Shown here piece after piece: positions 28,952 through 39,290 of a stretch of DNA of 64,000 nucleotides; within the stretch, counting starts at the first letter, position 1; each line of letters opens with the position of its first letter. The position numbers and the translations under genes were made by a program. The notes beneath the pieces are model-generated. The model searched no databases. It was not told the DNA's origin and worked only from the letters and a program-made list of their open reading frames with translations. The stretch is from Gallionella sp. Lineage in GTDB: Bacteria > Pseudomonadota > Gammaproteobacteria > Burkholderiales > Gallionellaceae. The stretch is from NCBI GenBank assembly GCA_025350705.1, contig JANXXH010000051.1, positions 1 to 64,000 of the forward strand, written 5' to 3'.

Positions 28952-30841
28952 TCAACTCCGCTTCGGAGCCAAGTCGCCTAGCACATCCAGCAACGGGCCG
29001 AGAAATTTTTCATAGGGCCGCCAGCGTTCCACCGATGACTTGTAAATAGGCTGACGTACTTGTGTCACACTGGCAGTATGGACTGAACGTTTGCTTTTGT
29101 GGAAGTCGATGCAGGCATCGTTCCAATACAAGCCGCAGAAATCAATCATGCGTCGCGCCTGACCTTCCTGGTCAGCGACGATATCTTCATACTGCACTTC
29201 AAGCAAAGTCCCGGCAGGCAACACGCTACGCCAATGCTCCATAAGCCGAGCGTAGTCGACATAATACTGCCCCAATTCCGACAGGTCATAGGTATGTTCC
29301 AGCTGCTTGCTGAACAACTGCACGAAGCAGGAAAGGCAGGTATCAACCGGATTGCGGTTGACGTGGATGATTTTCGCATTGGGCAACATCGCGTGTATCA
29401 AACCAATGGCAAAATAATTTGTCGGCATTTTGTCGGTGATACGCTTTGCATCCGGTGCGCGTCGTTGCAGTCCGGCAATATAGTCTGCGGCCCATGCGGA
29501 AAGACTCGACTGATCAAGCGCGGGAATGTTATCCGGAAAGACCACCCCATTCCCGGCAACATCGCGCTGTGCAATCTCCATCAGGTCAGGCAGTTCCCCG
29601 GCTCCATGCACATCGGGATGGCTGGCAATGATCTGCTCGACCAGCGTGGTTCCGGAACGCGGCATGCCCAGCACAAAAATAGGCAGCCGGGATGGATCGC
29701 CGCTGCCTCGCAGACGTTCTATTGTCGCCCGATTAAAAACCCGAATGATGTCACTGAAGTGCTGCGTTGTTTGCTCAGAGTCGTATGTGAAAGTCGCGCG
29801 CTTCAATTTGCATCCTTCAATAAAATTCTGAAATGCCCGATCATAATCTCCAACATCATCAAAGAATTTGCCCAAAGCAAAATGCAAAAAGATCGCCTTT
29901 TTGTACGGCATGGGTGACTTACCGCGCCGCGCCGCATTTTCCGCTGCCACCAGCGCAGCAAAGTTTTCGTCGCCGACTTTCACTTTTCTTACTTGTGCGA
30001 GTAGCAATCGCGTCTCCAGGTCGTCGGGTTTAATCTCAAGTGCTTTTCGGAACAGGCTTTCGGCTTCTAACATCTCACCGCTTGCCATGCACAATTGTCC
30101 CAATCCGAGCATAGCCTCACTGCACATTGGGTCGATCTCCAACGCACGGCGGTAACACGCCACCTCGCCGTCGAGTTGCCCGAGTTCCCGCAGGACAACA
30201 CCCAGGTTGCTGTGGGCTTTGGCGAAATCAGGTTTAATCTCCAGTGCGCGGCGATAACTGGCCGCAGCCTCATCAAGCTGCCCCAGCTCCTTCAAGGCAC
30301 CCCCCAGATTGTTGAGCGCCTCAACGAAATCAGGTTTGATCTGCAACGCACGGCGGTAACTTTCTATCGCCTCATCAAGTTGGCCGAGATCTTGCAGGGC
30401 GACACCCAGATTGACATATGCCTCGGCGAAATCAGGACTGATCTGCAACGCACGGCGTCCACTTGCCACCGCAGCTTCAAGTTGTCCGCGTACTCGCAGC
30501 GCAGCGGCCAGATTGCCGTGCGCCTCAGCATCATTGGGTAAAAGGTCCGCCGACTTTTGCAAAGCAGGCAACGCATCCTTGCCCTGCATCTGAAAAGATA
30601 ATCCGAGCAGCTTCCAGACCACCCCGGAATCCGGATATAGCTTGAGCAGTGAGCGTGCCCAGTTTTCCAGTTCGACATAGCGGCCGGTATTGAACAGTGC
30701 GCCAAGCAGATTCAATTCGTCCGATGTCGGCGCCGTCGTATGCGACATTGGGTGAAACTCACCTTTCCCCAAGCAACAGTTCTTGTACTTTTTCCCGCTC
30801 CCGCAACTGCATGGGTCGTTTCTTCCAAGCTTCATGAACAC
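28952..30841 (-). CDS. SEC-C motif / TPR / sulfotransferase fusion protein
   Basis: A 629-residue, three-part protein. Residues about 6-26 form a SEC-C zinc motif ([13 protein letters not shown]), the same type that ends SecA. From about 40 to 300 there are roughly seven TPR units, several nearly identical (LGQLDEAIESYRRALQIKPD). The C-terminal part (about 390-620) is a sulfotransferase fold with the PAPS 5'-phosphosulfate loop FVLGMPRSGTTLVEQI and the later VNRNPVDTCLSCF. TPR-sulfotransferases are widespread but substrates are mostly unknown; a tyrosine or glycan sulfation role is conjecture. No signal peptide is seen, so it is probably cytoplasmic. The start is ATG 30841 or 30835. Confidence 0.85.
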   Translation of the reverse strand: MFMKLGRNDPCSCGSGKKYKNCCLGKGEFHPMSHTTAPTSDELNLLGALFNTGRYVELENWARSLLKLYPDSGVVWKLLGLSFQMQGKDALPALQKSADLLPNDAEAHGNLAAALRVRGQLEAAVASGRRALQISPDFAEAYVNLGVALQDLGQLDEAIESYRRALQIKPDFVEALNNLGGALKELGQLDEAAASYRRALEIKPDFAKAHSNLGVVLRELGQLDGEVACYRRALEIDPMCSEAMLGLGQLCMASGEMLEAESLFRKALEIKPDDLETRLLLAQVRKVKVGDENFAALVAAENAARRGKSPMPYKKAIFLHFALGKFFDDVGDYDRAFQNFIEGCKLKRATFTYDSEQTTQHFSDIIRVFNRATIERLRGSGDPSRLPIFVLGMPRSGTTLVEQIIASHPDVHGAGELPDLMEIAQRDVAGNGVVFPDNIPALDQSSLSAWAADYIAGLQRRAPDAKRITDKMPTNYFAIGLIHAMLPNAKIIHVNRNPVDTCLSCFVQLFSKQLEHTYDLSELGQYYVDYARLMEHWRSVLPAGTLLEVQYEDIVADQEGQARRMIDFCGLYWNDACIDFHKSKRSVHTASVTQVRQPIYKSSVERWRPYEKFLGPLLDVLGDLAPKRS

Positions 30842-30947
30842 CGTCCTGTTTCAATTTTTGCCCGGCATTTAACCGGAAACGATCAAGGGCGAATCACTCC
30901 CTCTGCAGACGTGAAAAATCGCGTTGCAAAATCGATCCGACAAATAA

Positions 30948-31296
30948 GGTGAAGCTGGCCGATAAGCCGGGTTCTGTCGTGGACAGTCATTCCTCTAGGC
31001 GTTTCGTTACCTGACGCTCAAGCAACCTACCCGCAGACGACGCGAGCAACGTCATAGTCTGCTTATTTGGTCTTGCTCCGAATGGAGTTTACCGTGCCGT
31101 CCGTGTTACCACGTCCGCGGTGGGCTCTTACCCCGCCGTTTCACCCTCGCCGTTTCCTTGCGGAACTTGGGCAGTTTATTTTCTGTGGCACTGTTCATCA
31201 CCTCACGGTGTCCGGTCGTTAACCGGCATTCTGCTCTGTGGAGCCCGGACTTTCCTCTCCGCACTTGCGTACGCAGCGACTGCCTAGCCAGCTTCG
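30948..31296 (-). ncRNA. rnpB: RNase P RNA (class A)
   Basis: The catalytic RNA of RNase P, which trims tRNA 5' ends. On the minus strand it begins GAAGCTGGCTAGGCAGTCGC and ends GGCCAGCTTCACC, so the two ends pair as helix P1. The universal segments AGAGGAAAGTCCGGGCTCC near the 5' end, GGTAAACTCC and GAGGAATGACTGTCCACGAC, and AGAACCCGGCTTATCGG near the 3' end are all visible. The ends are set to within a few bases by the P1 pairing. A small ORF through its middle is an artefact. Confidence 0.96.
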
Positions 31297-31356
31297 ATGT
31301 GGAGTTTAACACGTGGCACTTTGACTATCGCCTGTTGGTATGGCAATTAATCCAAT

Positions 31357-32322
31357 CTATGCTATAAAAACTCCCGCCTGATGCGCCTGCTCATCGGCGA
31401 AATAACTGCTGCGCACCATCGGACCGCATGCCGCATGACTGAATCCCATCTCCTTTGCGGCGTGCTCGAACATAGTGAATGATTCTAGCGGAGCGTAACG
31501 CAAAACCGGAAGATGTCCGTCGGAAGGCTGCAGGTACTGACCGATGGTGAGCATGTTCACATCATGCGCGCGCAGGTCGCGCATCACTTCAAGAACCTCA
31601 TCATCGGTCTCGCCCAGGCCCAGCATCAGGCCTGATTTGGTCGAGATGTTCGGGAAGCGCGACTTGAAATCTTTGAGCAAGTTCAGCGAGTGCGCATAGT
31701 CCGCGCCGGGTCGCGCCAGTTTATACAGACGCGGCACGGTTTCCAGATTGTGGTTCAGTACATCGGGCAGGCTGATGGAGAGTGCGTCCAATGCCTCTTC
31801 CAGGCGACCTCGAAAATCCGGCACCAATATTTCCAATCGCGTCGCAGGCGAGCTGGCGCGTATCGCGCTCAGGCAATCGGAAAAATGCTGCGCACCACCA
31901 TCGCGCAGATCATCCCTGTCCACGCTGGTGATGACCACATATTTCAGTTTGAGCAGGCCGATGGAGCGCGCCAGATTTTCAGGCTCGTTCGCATCTGGCG
32001 GCAGCGGCTTGCCGTGCGCCACATCGCAGAACGGGCAGCGCCGTGTGCATACATCGCCGAGGATCATGAACGTCGCCGTGCCCTTGCCGAAGCACTCGCC
32101 GATGTTCGGGCAGGAGGCTTCTTCGCATACCGTGTGCAGATTGTGTTCGCGCAGCATGCGCTTCACATCGTGATAGCCCTGACCGCTGCCTGACTTCACG
32201 CGTATCCATTCCGGTTTGCGCAGGCGTTCTTGCAACGGCACGATCTTGATCGGGTTGCGCGCGGTCTTTTCTTTTCCGGTTTGCCTGGTGTCCACGCCGG
32301 TTTGTTTGTTGATGTTACTCAC
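31357..32322 (-). CDS. lipA: Lipoyl synthase
   Basis: LipA is a radical-SAM enzyme that inserts two sulfurs into octanoyl groups on E2 and H proteins, completing lipoate. The 321-residue sequence has both cluster sites: the auxiliary [13 protein letters not shown] and the radical-SAM [10 protein letters not shown] (CxxxCxxC). The conserved RSSYFADEQ, which holds the serine ligand of the auxiliary cluster, is at the C-terminus. Its partner LipB is encoded 2.4 kb upstream; here they are separated by an FHA protein and a protease. Confidence 0.97.
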   Translation of the reverse strand: MSNINKQTGVDTRQTGKEKTARNPIKIVPLQERLRKPEWIRVKSGSGQGYHDVKRMLREHNLHTVCEEASCPNIGECFGKGTATFMILGDVCTRRCPFCDVAHGKPLPPDANEPENLARSIGLLKLKYVVITSVDRDDLRDGGAQHFSDCLSAIRASSPATRLEILVPDFRGRLEEALDALSISLPDVLNHNLETVPRLYKLARPGADYAHSLNLLKDFKSRFPNISTKSGLMLGLGETDDEVLEVMRDLRAHDVNMLTIGQYLQPSDGHLPVLRYAPLESFTMFEHAAKEMGFSHAACGPMVRSSYFADEQAHQAGVFIA

Positions 32323-32367
32323 TGCCTACTTTCAAATTTTAGTTTTGCCAGCTCGCCGTATTTCGCT

Positions 32368-33312
32368 CTATTCATCCACTTTCGATTTCAACTCGCTGGC
32401 ACCGGCGATAAATGCCTCAGTGGATTTTCCATGCGCCAGCAATATAAAAGGCGGACCGATGGTGCGCGAAAATGACATCTCGGTCAGCTTGTTGTCGGCA
32501 GTCCATTTTTCGCTTACATAACCGAAACCAATCAAGCTTGCCATCAACGCTACTACAATGATACCCAGCCTACGGCGGCTCATCCGGCTGACCAGACCAA
32601 TATGCCGGTAGAGCAGTGCGCCGATAATGAGCGGCTCCGCAACCTCGGGTAATACGTTGGTCATCAGGTCGGTATTGAGTGCAAAATCCACATAACCATA
32701 CAACAATCCATTCAAAAAAATAAGCAGTGCGACGCCCAGAGATGCATTAACGGCATGAGCAACAAAGTTGGCGCGCCCTGACAGTACCCGTCCTATCAGC
32801 GCCCAGAAACCACCCCAAACCAGCAACAAAACTATAACGCCGACGATCGGGAGCAGCAAAATGCGATAACCCTCGGCGCGATCGTAATTCAGCCACAGCG
32901 TTAACAGGTACATCAACACCAAAGCCGCAACGCCGACAAATAGTGCCGGCCAACTCCTCAGCCAAGCTTTGCTTGGCAGCGACTTTTCCGCGGAAACGGC
33001 ATAACCAATCGGACGGATACGCAACTGCGTATGCCCGATGCGTACCACCTGATTCGCCGAAACGGTCGCATCGGCTTGCTTGCCGCGCAGTGTATCTACC
33101 ATCATCGCGTTGACGCTGATCACTACCTTCAGCTGATAAGCGCCCTCACCCACAGGATTTATTTCCAGATGGTTGGCGGCAACATAAGGGTCATCCAGCA
33201 CGACATCGTTAGTGTACGCACGTCCGATTCTCAGCGGCCAAGCATACACCGGGTGCCGGGATGACACGTCGCCATGCCGATCCAGTATCTCGACCCAGGC
33301 TAATCGTTCCAT
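32368..33312 (-). CDS. FHA domain membrane protein
   Basis: A 314-residue protein with an N-terminal FHA domain, a phosphothreonine-binding fold. RIGRAYTNDVVLDDPYVAANHLEI has the Gly-Arg and His of the core, though the usual SRxH is AANHLE. About six hydrophobic helices follow from residue 122 to 275. It overlaps the end of the preceding protease gene by 13 nt, so the two are translated together. FHA proteins act in Ser/Thr phosphorylation signalling or secretion systems; no kinase is seen nearby. Confidence 0.8.
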   Translation of the reverse strand: MERLAWVEILDRHGDVSSRHPVYAWPLRIGRAYTNDVVLDDPYVAANHLEINPVGEGAYQLKVVISVNAMMVDTLRGKQADATVSANQVVRIGHTQLRIRPIGYAVSAEKSLPSKAWLRSWPALFVGVAALVLMYLLTLWLNYDRAEGYRILLLPIVGVIVLLLVWGGFWALIGRVLSGRANFVAHAVNASLGVALLIFLNGLLYGYVDFALNTDLMTNVLPEVAEPLIIGALLYRHIGLVSRMSRRRLGIIVVALMASLIGFGYVSEKWTADNKLTEMSFSRTIGPPFILLAHGKSTEAFIAGASELKSKVDE

Positions 33313-34583
33313 TTGAGCGCCTCCATATAGTGTCGCACCATGCGCATGCCGTCTTCATAGGCGACGCCGTCCAGATTGAGCTTGGTTACCAATGCTTGTT
33401 TACCCTCACGCAGGCTGACCACCCTGAGATCGATGTCATACATGCCCAAATACTTGCGGTAGGCTCTCAAACAGAGCGCTGCCTTGGCGGGCATGCCGTT
33501 CAAATTAAGGGTGGAATCGGTGCAGGAAAATTTGGTGAAATGTTTGATGTCAGCATTAAAATCTTCATGACTGCCATAGGCTTTTTGGAGCAGCCGCCCG
33601 AACCGGAATGAGTCGAGTACGTCGCTTTGATACAGCAGACTCTCGTAAAATACGCTGCCCATATTGATACCCTGCCCGACATATACATTGGAATTTCCGG
33701 AACAGTTGTAAGACCTCACGCTGAAAAATAATTTTTCCTTGTCCGACTTGCTCGCCCAGCAGCGAATGTACGGATCAGCCGCATCCGGCACGGTGTACCC
33801 CGCATCCATTTGCACCGGCAAGGATTTGCGCGTCAAACGTTCTACTAGCGCGCTTGAATGCTGCTTCATCTGGCGCGTGATCTCCGGTTGAAACTCTGCC
33901 GCAACCACAGGTGTTGCACGCCAGCGCGCAAGCAACTCACGGGCATACTGCGCCGGCACCAAAAATCCTCTCGATTCGCCCATCGTTGCCACATTGATGC
34001 CGACCAACTCGCCTGATTTGCTGACCACCGGCCCGCCGCTCATGCCGGGATTGATCGCGCCGGTAAAATGCAAAGTGTCGTAGAAAGAGTGTTCCTGCAG
34101 CCCGTTATTCACTCCCTCCACGATGACCTGTCCCAAGTCATTCGGGTCGCCCAGCGAAAACAGTTTTTCGCCCCGCTCAAGCGGATTGGCCTGAAAGCGC
34201 AGGTAAGGCAGATGGCTGCCCTTGCGCTGCAACAGTGCCAGGTCGTGCAACACATCAATGGCCAGCAGGGTGAGCCCGCCGCGCTCGCCATTGCTGGCGA
34301 CGTATTCCATCTCGTAAATATTGGGCTCCAGCGCATGGCTGGAAACAACGTGATAATTAGTGATGAGCAGCCCATCATCGCTCACATAAAAACCGGAACC
34401 GGTGGAATTTTGTGATTTACTGCCCTTGAGCAAGGTACGTATCTGCACCACTGACGCCTTGGCTGTAGCAAATACTACCTGCGCCCGGCCCTCGTTGGCG
34501 GGCTCTGAATAGGCCGTGACAGAAAGAAAACATGCCAACAGCAAAATGACTTGCCGTGTATGCATAAATAAAATAGTCCGCAA
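33300..34583 (-). CDS. Secreted trypsin-like serine protease
   Basis: A 427-residue S1-family protease with a signal peptide (hydrophobic core VILLLACFLSV, cleavage probable near AYSEPA). The catalytic triad is visible: His in ITNYHVVSS, Asp in VLHDLALL and Ser in NPGMSGGPVV, typical of the DegP/HtrA-like group. No PDZ domain follows; the C-terminal 200 residues are a separate region with conserved-looking Cys residues. The start is TTG at 34583 with GGAGG five bases before it; the ATG at 34565 lacks a Shine-Dalgarno. It should act in the periplasm. Coupling with the FHA membrane protein hints at a shared envelope-sensing task. Confidence 0.87.
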   Translation of the reverse strand: MRTILFMHTRQVILLLACFLSVTAYSEPANEGRAQVVFATAKASVVQIRTLLKGSKSQNSTGSGFYVSDDGLLITNYHVVSSHALEPNIYEMEYVASNGERGGLTLLAIDVLHDLALLQRKGSHLPYLRFQANPLERGEKLFSLGDPNDLGQVIVEGVNNGLQEHSFYDTLHFTGAINPGMSGGPVVSKSGELVGINVATMGESRGFLVPAQYARELLARWRATPVVAAEFQPEITRQMKQHSSALVERLTRKSLPVQMDAGYTVPDAADPYIRCWASKSDKEKLFFSVRSYNCSGNSNVYVGQGINMGSVFYESLLYQSDVLDSFRFGRLLQKAYGSHEDFNADIKHFTKFSCTDSTLNLNGMPAKAALCLRAYRKYLGMYDIDLRVVSLREGKQALVTKLNLDGVAYEDGMRMVRHYMEALKWND

Positions 34584-34745
34584 ACCTTCCTCCCCCGCTA
34601 CAAAATATTGACGAACGAACGGCGCATTCTACATGGCATTCCGGATCGAGGGAAAAATGTGGCTGACAGCAAGTTTGCGCAGAAGTGATATGCGGCAATG
34701 CAAGATTTGAACGCAAGTATTGTTGCGTTGGCCTTCAGGGGTTGC

Positions 34746-35384
34746 TCACTGTTTTAATTCAAGATGTCGCTGCAGTCCATGAATCAAGTTCTGCGCCAAT
34801 TCGGCTTGCAGTTCGTTGATCGGAACCGTGATGCCCAGTTCGCAGGCTTGGGTCACGCGCAGCCCGGCATAGCCGCACGGGTTAATGTTGGCGAACGGCG
34901 TCATATCCATGTCCACATTGAATGACAAACCGTGATAGCAACAACCGTTTTTGATTTTCAGCCCCAGCGCAGCGATTTTTGCATCACCCACATACACACC
35001 GGGAGCATCCTCGCGACTTTGAGCAGCCACGCCATGCTCGGCCAGCAAGTCGATCACAGCCTGTTCCATCAGGCGCACCAAATCACGCACATTGATTTTC
35101 CAGCGGCGCATATCGAGCAGCACGTAAGCGACGATCTGGCCGGGGCCGTGATAAGTGATCTGCCCGCCGCGATCTATTTTTACGACGGGGATATTGGTGC
35201 TGCGCAACAGGTGTTCCGGCTTGCCCGCCAGGCCTTGCGTGTAAACGGGCGGATGCTGCACCAGCCATATCTCGTCGCGTGTCTCTGCATTTTTCTGGCT
35301 GCTGCGTTCGGCGGTGAAGCGCTTCATCGCATCCCAAGTGGCTTGGTATTCGACCAGGCCCAGTGATTTGATATGTGGTGTCAC
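34746..35384 (-). CDS. lipB: Octanoyl-[ACP]:protein N-octanoyltransferase
   Basis: LipB moves octanoate from ACP to lipoyl domains, forming the substrate of LipA. The motifs [39 protein letters not shown] and [12 protein letters not shown] carry the catalytic Lys and Cys. I take the GTG at 35384, which overlaps the ybeD stop as GTGA and gives 212 residues; a frame to 35414 adds ten residues with no support. The gene set dac-dat-ybeD-lipB is a common betaproteobacterial neighbourhood. Confidence 0.95.
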   Translation of the reverse strand: MTPHIKSLGLVEYQATWDAMKRFTAERSSQKNAETRDEIWLVQHPPVYTQGLAGKPEHLLRSTNIPVVKIDRGGQITYHGPGQIVAYVLLDMRRWKINVRDLVRLMEQAVIDLLAEHGVAAQSREDAPGVYVGDAKIAALGLKIKNGCCYHGLSFNVDMDMTPFANINPCGYAGLRVTQACELGITVPINELQAELAQNLIHGLQRHLELKQ

Positions 35385-35665
35385 AGTACCATTACAATTG
35401 ACGGATGGTCGCACAATTCCTGGTACAGCGCGTCGAGTTGTTCGCGCGATGTGGCTTGCACGGTGCAGGTCAGGCTGATGTAGCGCGCATTTTTGCTGGC
35501 GCGCATTTCCATCGTGGCGGCGAGAAAACCCGGGTCGTGTTTGGTGACCACTTCCAGCACAGCCTGTGCGAAACCCGCCTGTTGCAGGCCGAATATCTTG
35601 ATCGGAAACTCGCAGGGATACTCGATCAAGCTGTGGGTTAATTTGCTTTCCGTTAAATCTCTCAT
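35381..35665 (-). CDS. ybeD: DUF493 family protein YbeD
   Basis: A 94-residue protein of the DUF493/YbeD family, an ACT-like fold of unproven function. It has the typical core [21 protein letters not shown] and the conserved C-terminal [15 protein letters not shown]. It lies between the aminotransferase (2-bp gap) and lipB (overlap), as in E. coli where it also precedes lipB. A regulatory link to lipoate synthesis has been suggested from context only. Confidence 0.92.
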   Translation of the reverse strand: MRDLTESKLTHSLIEYPCEFPIKIFGLQQAGFAQAVLEVVTKHDPGFLAATMEMRASKNARYISLTCTVQATSREQLDALYQELCDHPSIVMVL

Positions 35666-35667
35666 CG

Positions 35668-36546
35668 CTATTTACTATTTTGGCGCATCACGTCGCGTTT
35701 AAAATCCTGATAAAGCTTATGCAACACGGCAAACATCTCGCCCGGCTTTCCCGAACCGACCGGCTTGCCGTCGAGTCTGGTGATCGCAAGCACTTCTTTG
35801 GTCGATGAGGTGAGCAACAGTTCATCCGCAGCAAATACTTCGGCTACACCTATCCTGCGCACTTCATGCGGAATGCCGTTAGCCGCAGCGATTTCCAGGA
35901 TCACATCGTAGGTGATGCCGGGCAGCATCAGATTGTCTTTGGGCGGCGCAAGCAGTTTGCCGTTCTTCACCACAAAGATGTTGCTGGCCGCGCCTTCGGT
36001 CATGAACGAGGGCTCGTTGTTTGAGCCGGGGCGAATCAAAATGGTTTCCGCACACCCCGCGTCGACCGCCATCTGGCGCAGCAGCACATTGGGCAGCAGC
36101 GCAATGGCTTTGATATCGCAGCGCAGCCAGCGGTTATCCTGCGCGGTGATAGCGCCTACGCCGCTTTGCAACAAGTCGGCAGGCGCGGTGAGTAGCGGGT
36201 TGCTCATCATGAATACCGTCGGTTTGACTGGCGGATTCGGAAAAGCGTGATCGCGTTTCGCCACGCCGCGCGTGATGTGCAAATACAAGTATTGGTCTTG
36301 CGCCTCGTTGCGCTCGACGAGCTCGTTGATGATGTTCGCCCATTCGCCATTGCCATATGGATTGGCCAACCTGATACCGTCCAGACTATGTTGCAAACGC
36401 CGCAAATGTTCTGCCAGGCGAAACGCCCTGCGCGAATACACCGGAATAACCTCATACACGCCGTCACCGAATATGAAGCCGCGATCCATCACGGAGATCT
36501 TTGCTTCCCCGATGGGCATGTACTCGCCGTTTAAGAAAATGGTCAT
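35668..36546 (-). CDS. dat: D-amino acid (D-alanine) aminotransferase, class IV
   Basis: A PLP enzyme of fold type IV, 292 residues. The N-terminal [30 protein letters not shown] is typical of D-alanine aminotransferases. The PLP lysine should be in [16 protein letters not shown], and the phosphate-binding GAASNIFVV and [16 protein letters not shown] follow. It probably exchanges D-Ala and D-Glu with 2-oxo acids to feed wall precursors. The gene lies 8 bp downstream of a D-Ala carboxypeptidase, which fits. Branched-chain or 4-amino-4-deoxychorismate activity cannot be excluded. Confidence 0.88.
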   Translation of the reverse strand: MTIFLNGEYMPIGEAKISVMDRGFIFGDGVYEVIPVYSRRAFRLAEHLRRLQHSLDGIRLANPYGNGEWANIINELVERNEAQDQYLYLHITRGVAKRDHAFPNPPVKPTVFMMSNPLLTAPADLLQSGVGAITAQDNRWLRCDIKAIALLPNVLLRQMAVDAGCAETILIRPGSNNEPSFMTEGAASNIFVVKNGKLLAPPKDNLMLPGITYDVILEIAAANGIPHEVRRIGVAEVFAADELLLTSSTKEVLAITRLDGKPVGSGKPGEMFAVLHKLYQDFKRDVMRQNSK

Positions 36547-36554
36547 GGCTTTGC

Positions 36555-37688
36555 CTATTCGAACAACAAGCGTATGGTATCCCAGCCGCGCGAAAATACA
36601 TTTGCCAGCGGCACGCTATCCAATGCCACCAAAGGAAATTCCGCATAAGGTTTCCCGTCCAGAGTCAATTTGAGCACACCCAGCTGTTGCCCGCCAGCGA
36701 TAGGGGCAAGAATGGGTTGGCGCGTCTCCATCTTCGCCTTGAGTTGGGCAAATGTTCCTTTTGGAATGCTCAAAAACAGATCGCGGCGAAAACCGATATC
36801 AAGGTGACTCTCGGTACCCTTCCAGATGCGGAGCTGGGCGACAGGCTGTCCCTTTGAATACAAACGCGCGGCATCAAAATACTGAAAGCCGTAATTCAAC
36901 AGCTTCTGGCTTTCGGTGGCACGCAGCCTGTCGGAATCCGCGCCGAAGATCACCGATATCAACCTATGGTTATCGCGCTGGGCTGATCCGACCAGACAAA
37001 ATCCGGCCGATTCGGTGTGCCCGGTTTTCATGCCGTCCGCATAAGGGTCGAGCCACAGCAAGCGGTTGCGATTGGCTTGAGCGACGCTATTGAAAGTGTA
37101 GTTGCGCAGGGAGAACAGCGGATAGTGCTGGGGATAATCGCGCACGATGGCCGCCGCCAGCACGGCCAGATCGGATGCGCTGCTGTAGTGTTGCGCATCC
37201 GACAGGCCTACCGAGTTGGTGAAGTGAGTGTTGATCATGCCGAGCCGTTTCGCTTCCTGATTCATCTGGTCGACAAAACCCGCTTCGCTGCCCGCTATAT
37301 AGACCGCCAGCGTAATGGCTGCGTCGTTGCCGGATTGCACGACCAGTCCGTGCAACAGCTCATCAACCGTGACTACCTGGCCGGCTTTAAGCAGCATGCG
37401 TGATTCGCCTCCAGAGTTGCGCACCGCAGCAGCCGGGACATTCAACTTTTGTTTCAAAGACAAGATACCATGCTTGATCGCGTCGAAAGCCAGATATGCG
37501 GTCATCAATTTGGTCAGCGAAGCCGGCTCCATGCGCGCATCGCCGTTTTGATTCACCAGAACCTGATCGCTGTTGAAGTCATACAGCAGGTAGGACTTGG
37601 CATCCAGCTGCGGTGCTGTTGGCAAAAGGGTTGGCTGCGCGGACGCGAGCACAGGCAGCAACAGGAGGAGCGCTAAAATGAGCTTCAT
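36555..37688 (-). CDS. dacC: D-alanyl-D-alanine carboxypeptidase (PBP5/6 type)
   Basis: A periplasmic penicillin-binding protein that removes the terminal D-Ala from pentapeptides. In 377 residues it has a signal peptide (LILALLLLLPVLASA), the active-site motifs SLTKLM (SxxK), SGNDAA (SxN) and KTGHTE (KTG), the extra C-terminal beta-rich domain, and a final amphipathic stretch for membrane association. The symbol dacC or dacA cannot be separated from sequence. It heads the dac-dat-ybeD-lipB run and is divergent from the copper chaperone gene. Confidence 0.93.
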   Translation of the reverse strand: MKLILALLLLLPVLASAQPTLLPTAPQLDAKSYLLYDFNSDQVLVNQNGDARMEPASLTKLMTAYLAFDAIKHGILSLKQKLNVPAAAVRNSGGESRMLLKAGQVVTVDELLHGLVVQSGNDAAITLAVYIAGSEAGFVDQMNQEAKRLGMINTHFTNSVGLSDAQHYSSASDLAVLAAAIVRDYPQHYPLFSLRNYTFNSVAQANRNRLLWLDPYADGMKTGHTESAGFCLVGSAQRDNHRLISVIFGADSDRLRATESQKLLNYGFQYFDAARLYSKGQPVAQLRIWKGTESHLDIGFRRDLFLSIPKGTFAQLKAKMETRQPILAPIAGGQQLGVLKLTLDGKPYAEFPLVALDSVPLANVFSRGWDTIRLLFE

Positions 37689-37827
37689 AATGCAAGGAAA
37701 TATTTTAAGGGCGCAATTATAGTCGCGTCACCATGGCATTGATAGCAATGCTGCACGTTTCACATGCCGCGTATAATCACCGCACGTCATTTCTTTAATC
37801 CGGCATTTCGTTCGACGGAAAACCATC

Positions 37828-38310
37828 ATGACTAATTCATATCGTTTTGGCGGGTTGCTGGCAGCCCTGCTGATAAGTGCCCGCGTCTACGCTGGCGACA
37901 TTCAAGTTACCAATGCGTGGACTCGAGCCACCGCTCCCGGACAAGAGGCGGCCGGAATCGACATGACCATCACCAGCAAAAGATCCGCTACACTGGTTGG
38001 CGTATCAAGCCCGGCAGCTAAAGCTGTGGAGCTGCACAGCATGACGAGCGAGAACGGCATGATGAAGATGCATGCGGTTAAAACCATCGAGCTGCCTGCA
38101 GGCAAACCCGTGAACCTGCACGACAGCGGCTATCACTTGATGCTGGACGGATTGAAGGTTCCGCTCAAAGAAGGCGAATCTGTTCCGCTGACGCTGAGCA
38201 TCAAGGTTGACAAGCAAAGTATCGTGAAGATCGGCATCAAAGCCGAAGTGAAATCGCTGCATGCCACCAGTGCCGCAACTCAGGAGAAGGAACATCATCA
38301 CGATCACTAA
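37828..38310 (+). CDS. PCuAC-type periplasmic copper chaperone
   Basis: A 160-residue secreted protein of the PCuAC (DUF461) family, which carries Cu(I) to cytochrome oxidase CuA sites. The signal peptide ends near ARVYAG. The family motif H-M-x10-M-x21-H-x-M is visible as ELHSMTSENGMMKMHAV and later SGYHLMLDG. The tail EKEHHHDH is an added His-rich metal site. It is a single gene followed by a strong terminator (38337-38354). It is divergent from dac, with a promoter region of about 140 bp between. Confidence 0.9.
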   Translation: MTNSYRFGGLLAALLISARVYAGDIQVTNAWTRATAPGQEAAGIDMTITSKRSATLVGVSSPAAKAVELHSMTSENGMMKMHAVKTIELPAGKPVNLHDSGYHLMLDGLKVPLKEGESVPLTLSIKVDKQSIVKIGIKAEVKSLHATSAATQEKEHHHDH

Positions 38311-38336
38311 GTGAGTGTTGGCTTCGTCGCAACCTC

Positions 38337-38363
38337 AGGCGGCGTATGCCGCCTTATTCTTTT
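38337..38363 (+). terminator. Rho-independent terminator after the copper chaperone
   Basis: AGGCGGC, loop GTAT, GCCGCCT, then TATTCTTTTC. It separates the chaperone gene from argB, whose promoter may include the TGTAGAAT just beyond. Confidence 0.85.
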
Positions 38364-38393
38364 CTGGTGTAGAATCTGCGGCATATATTTTGA

Positions 38394-39287
<894 letters not shown>

Positions 39288-39290
39288 AGG

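Noticed and set aside
31106-31312. A 68-residue open frame
   Set aside because: It lies inside the RNase P RNA gene.
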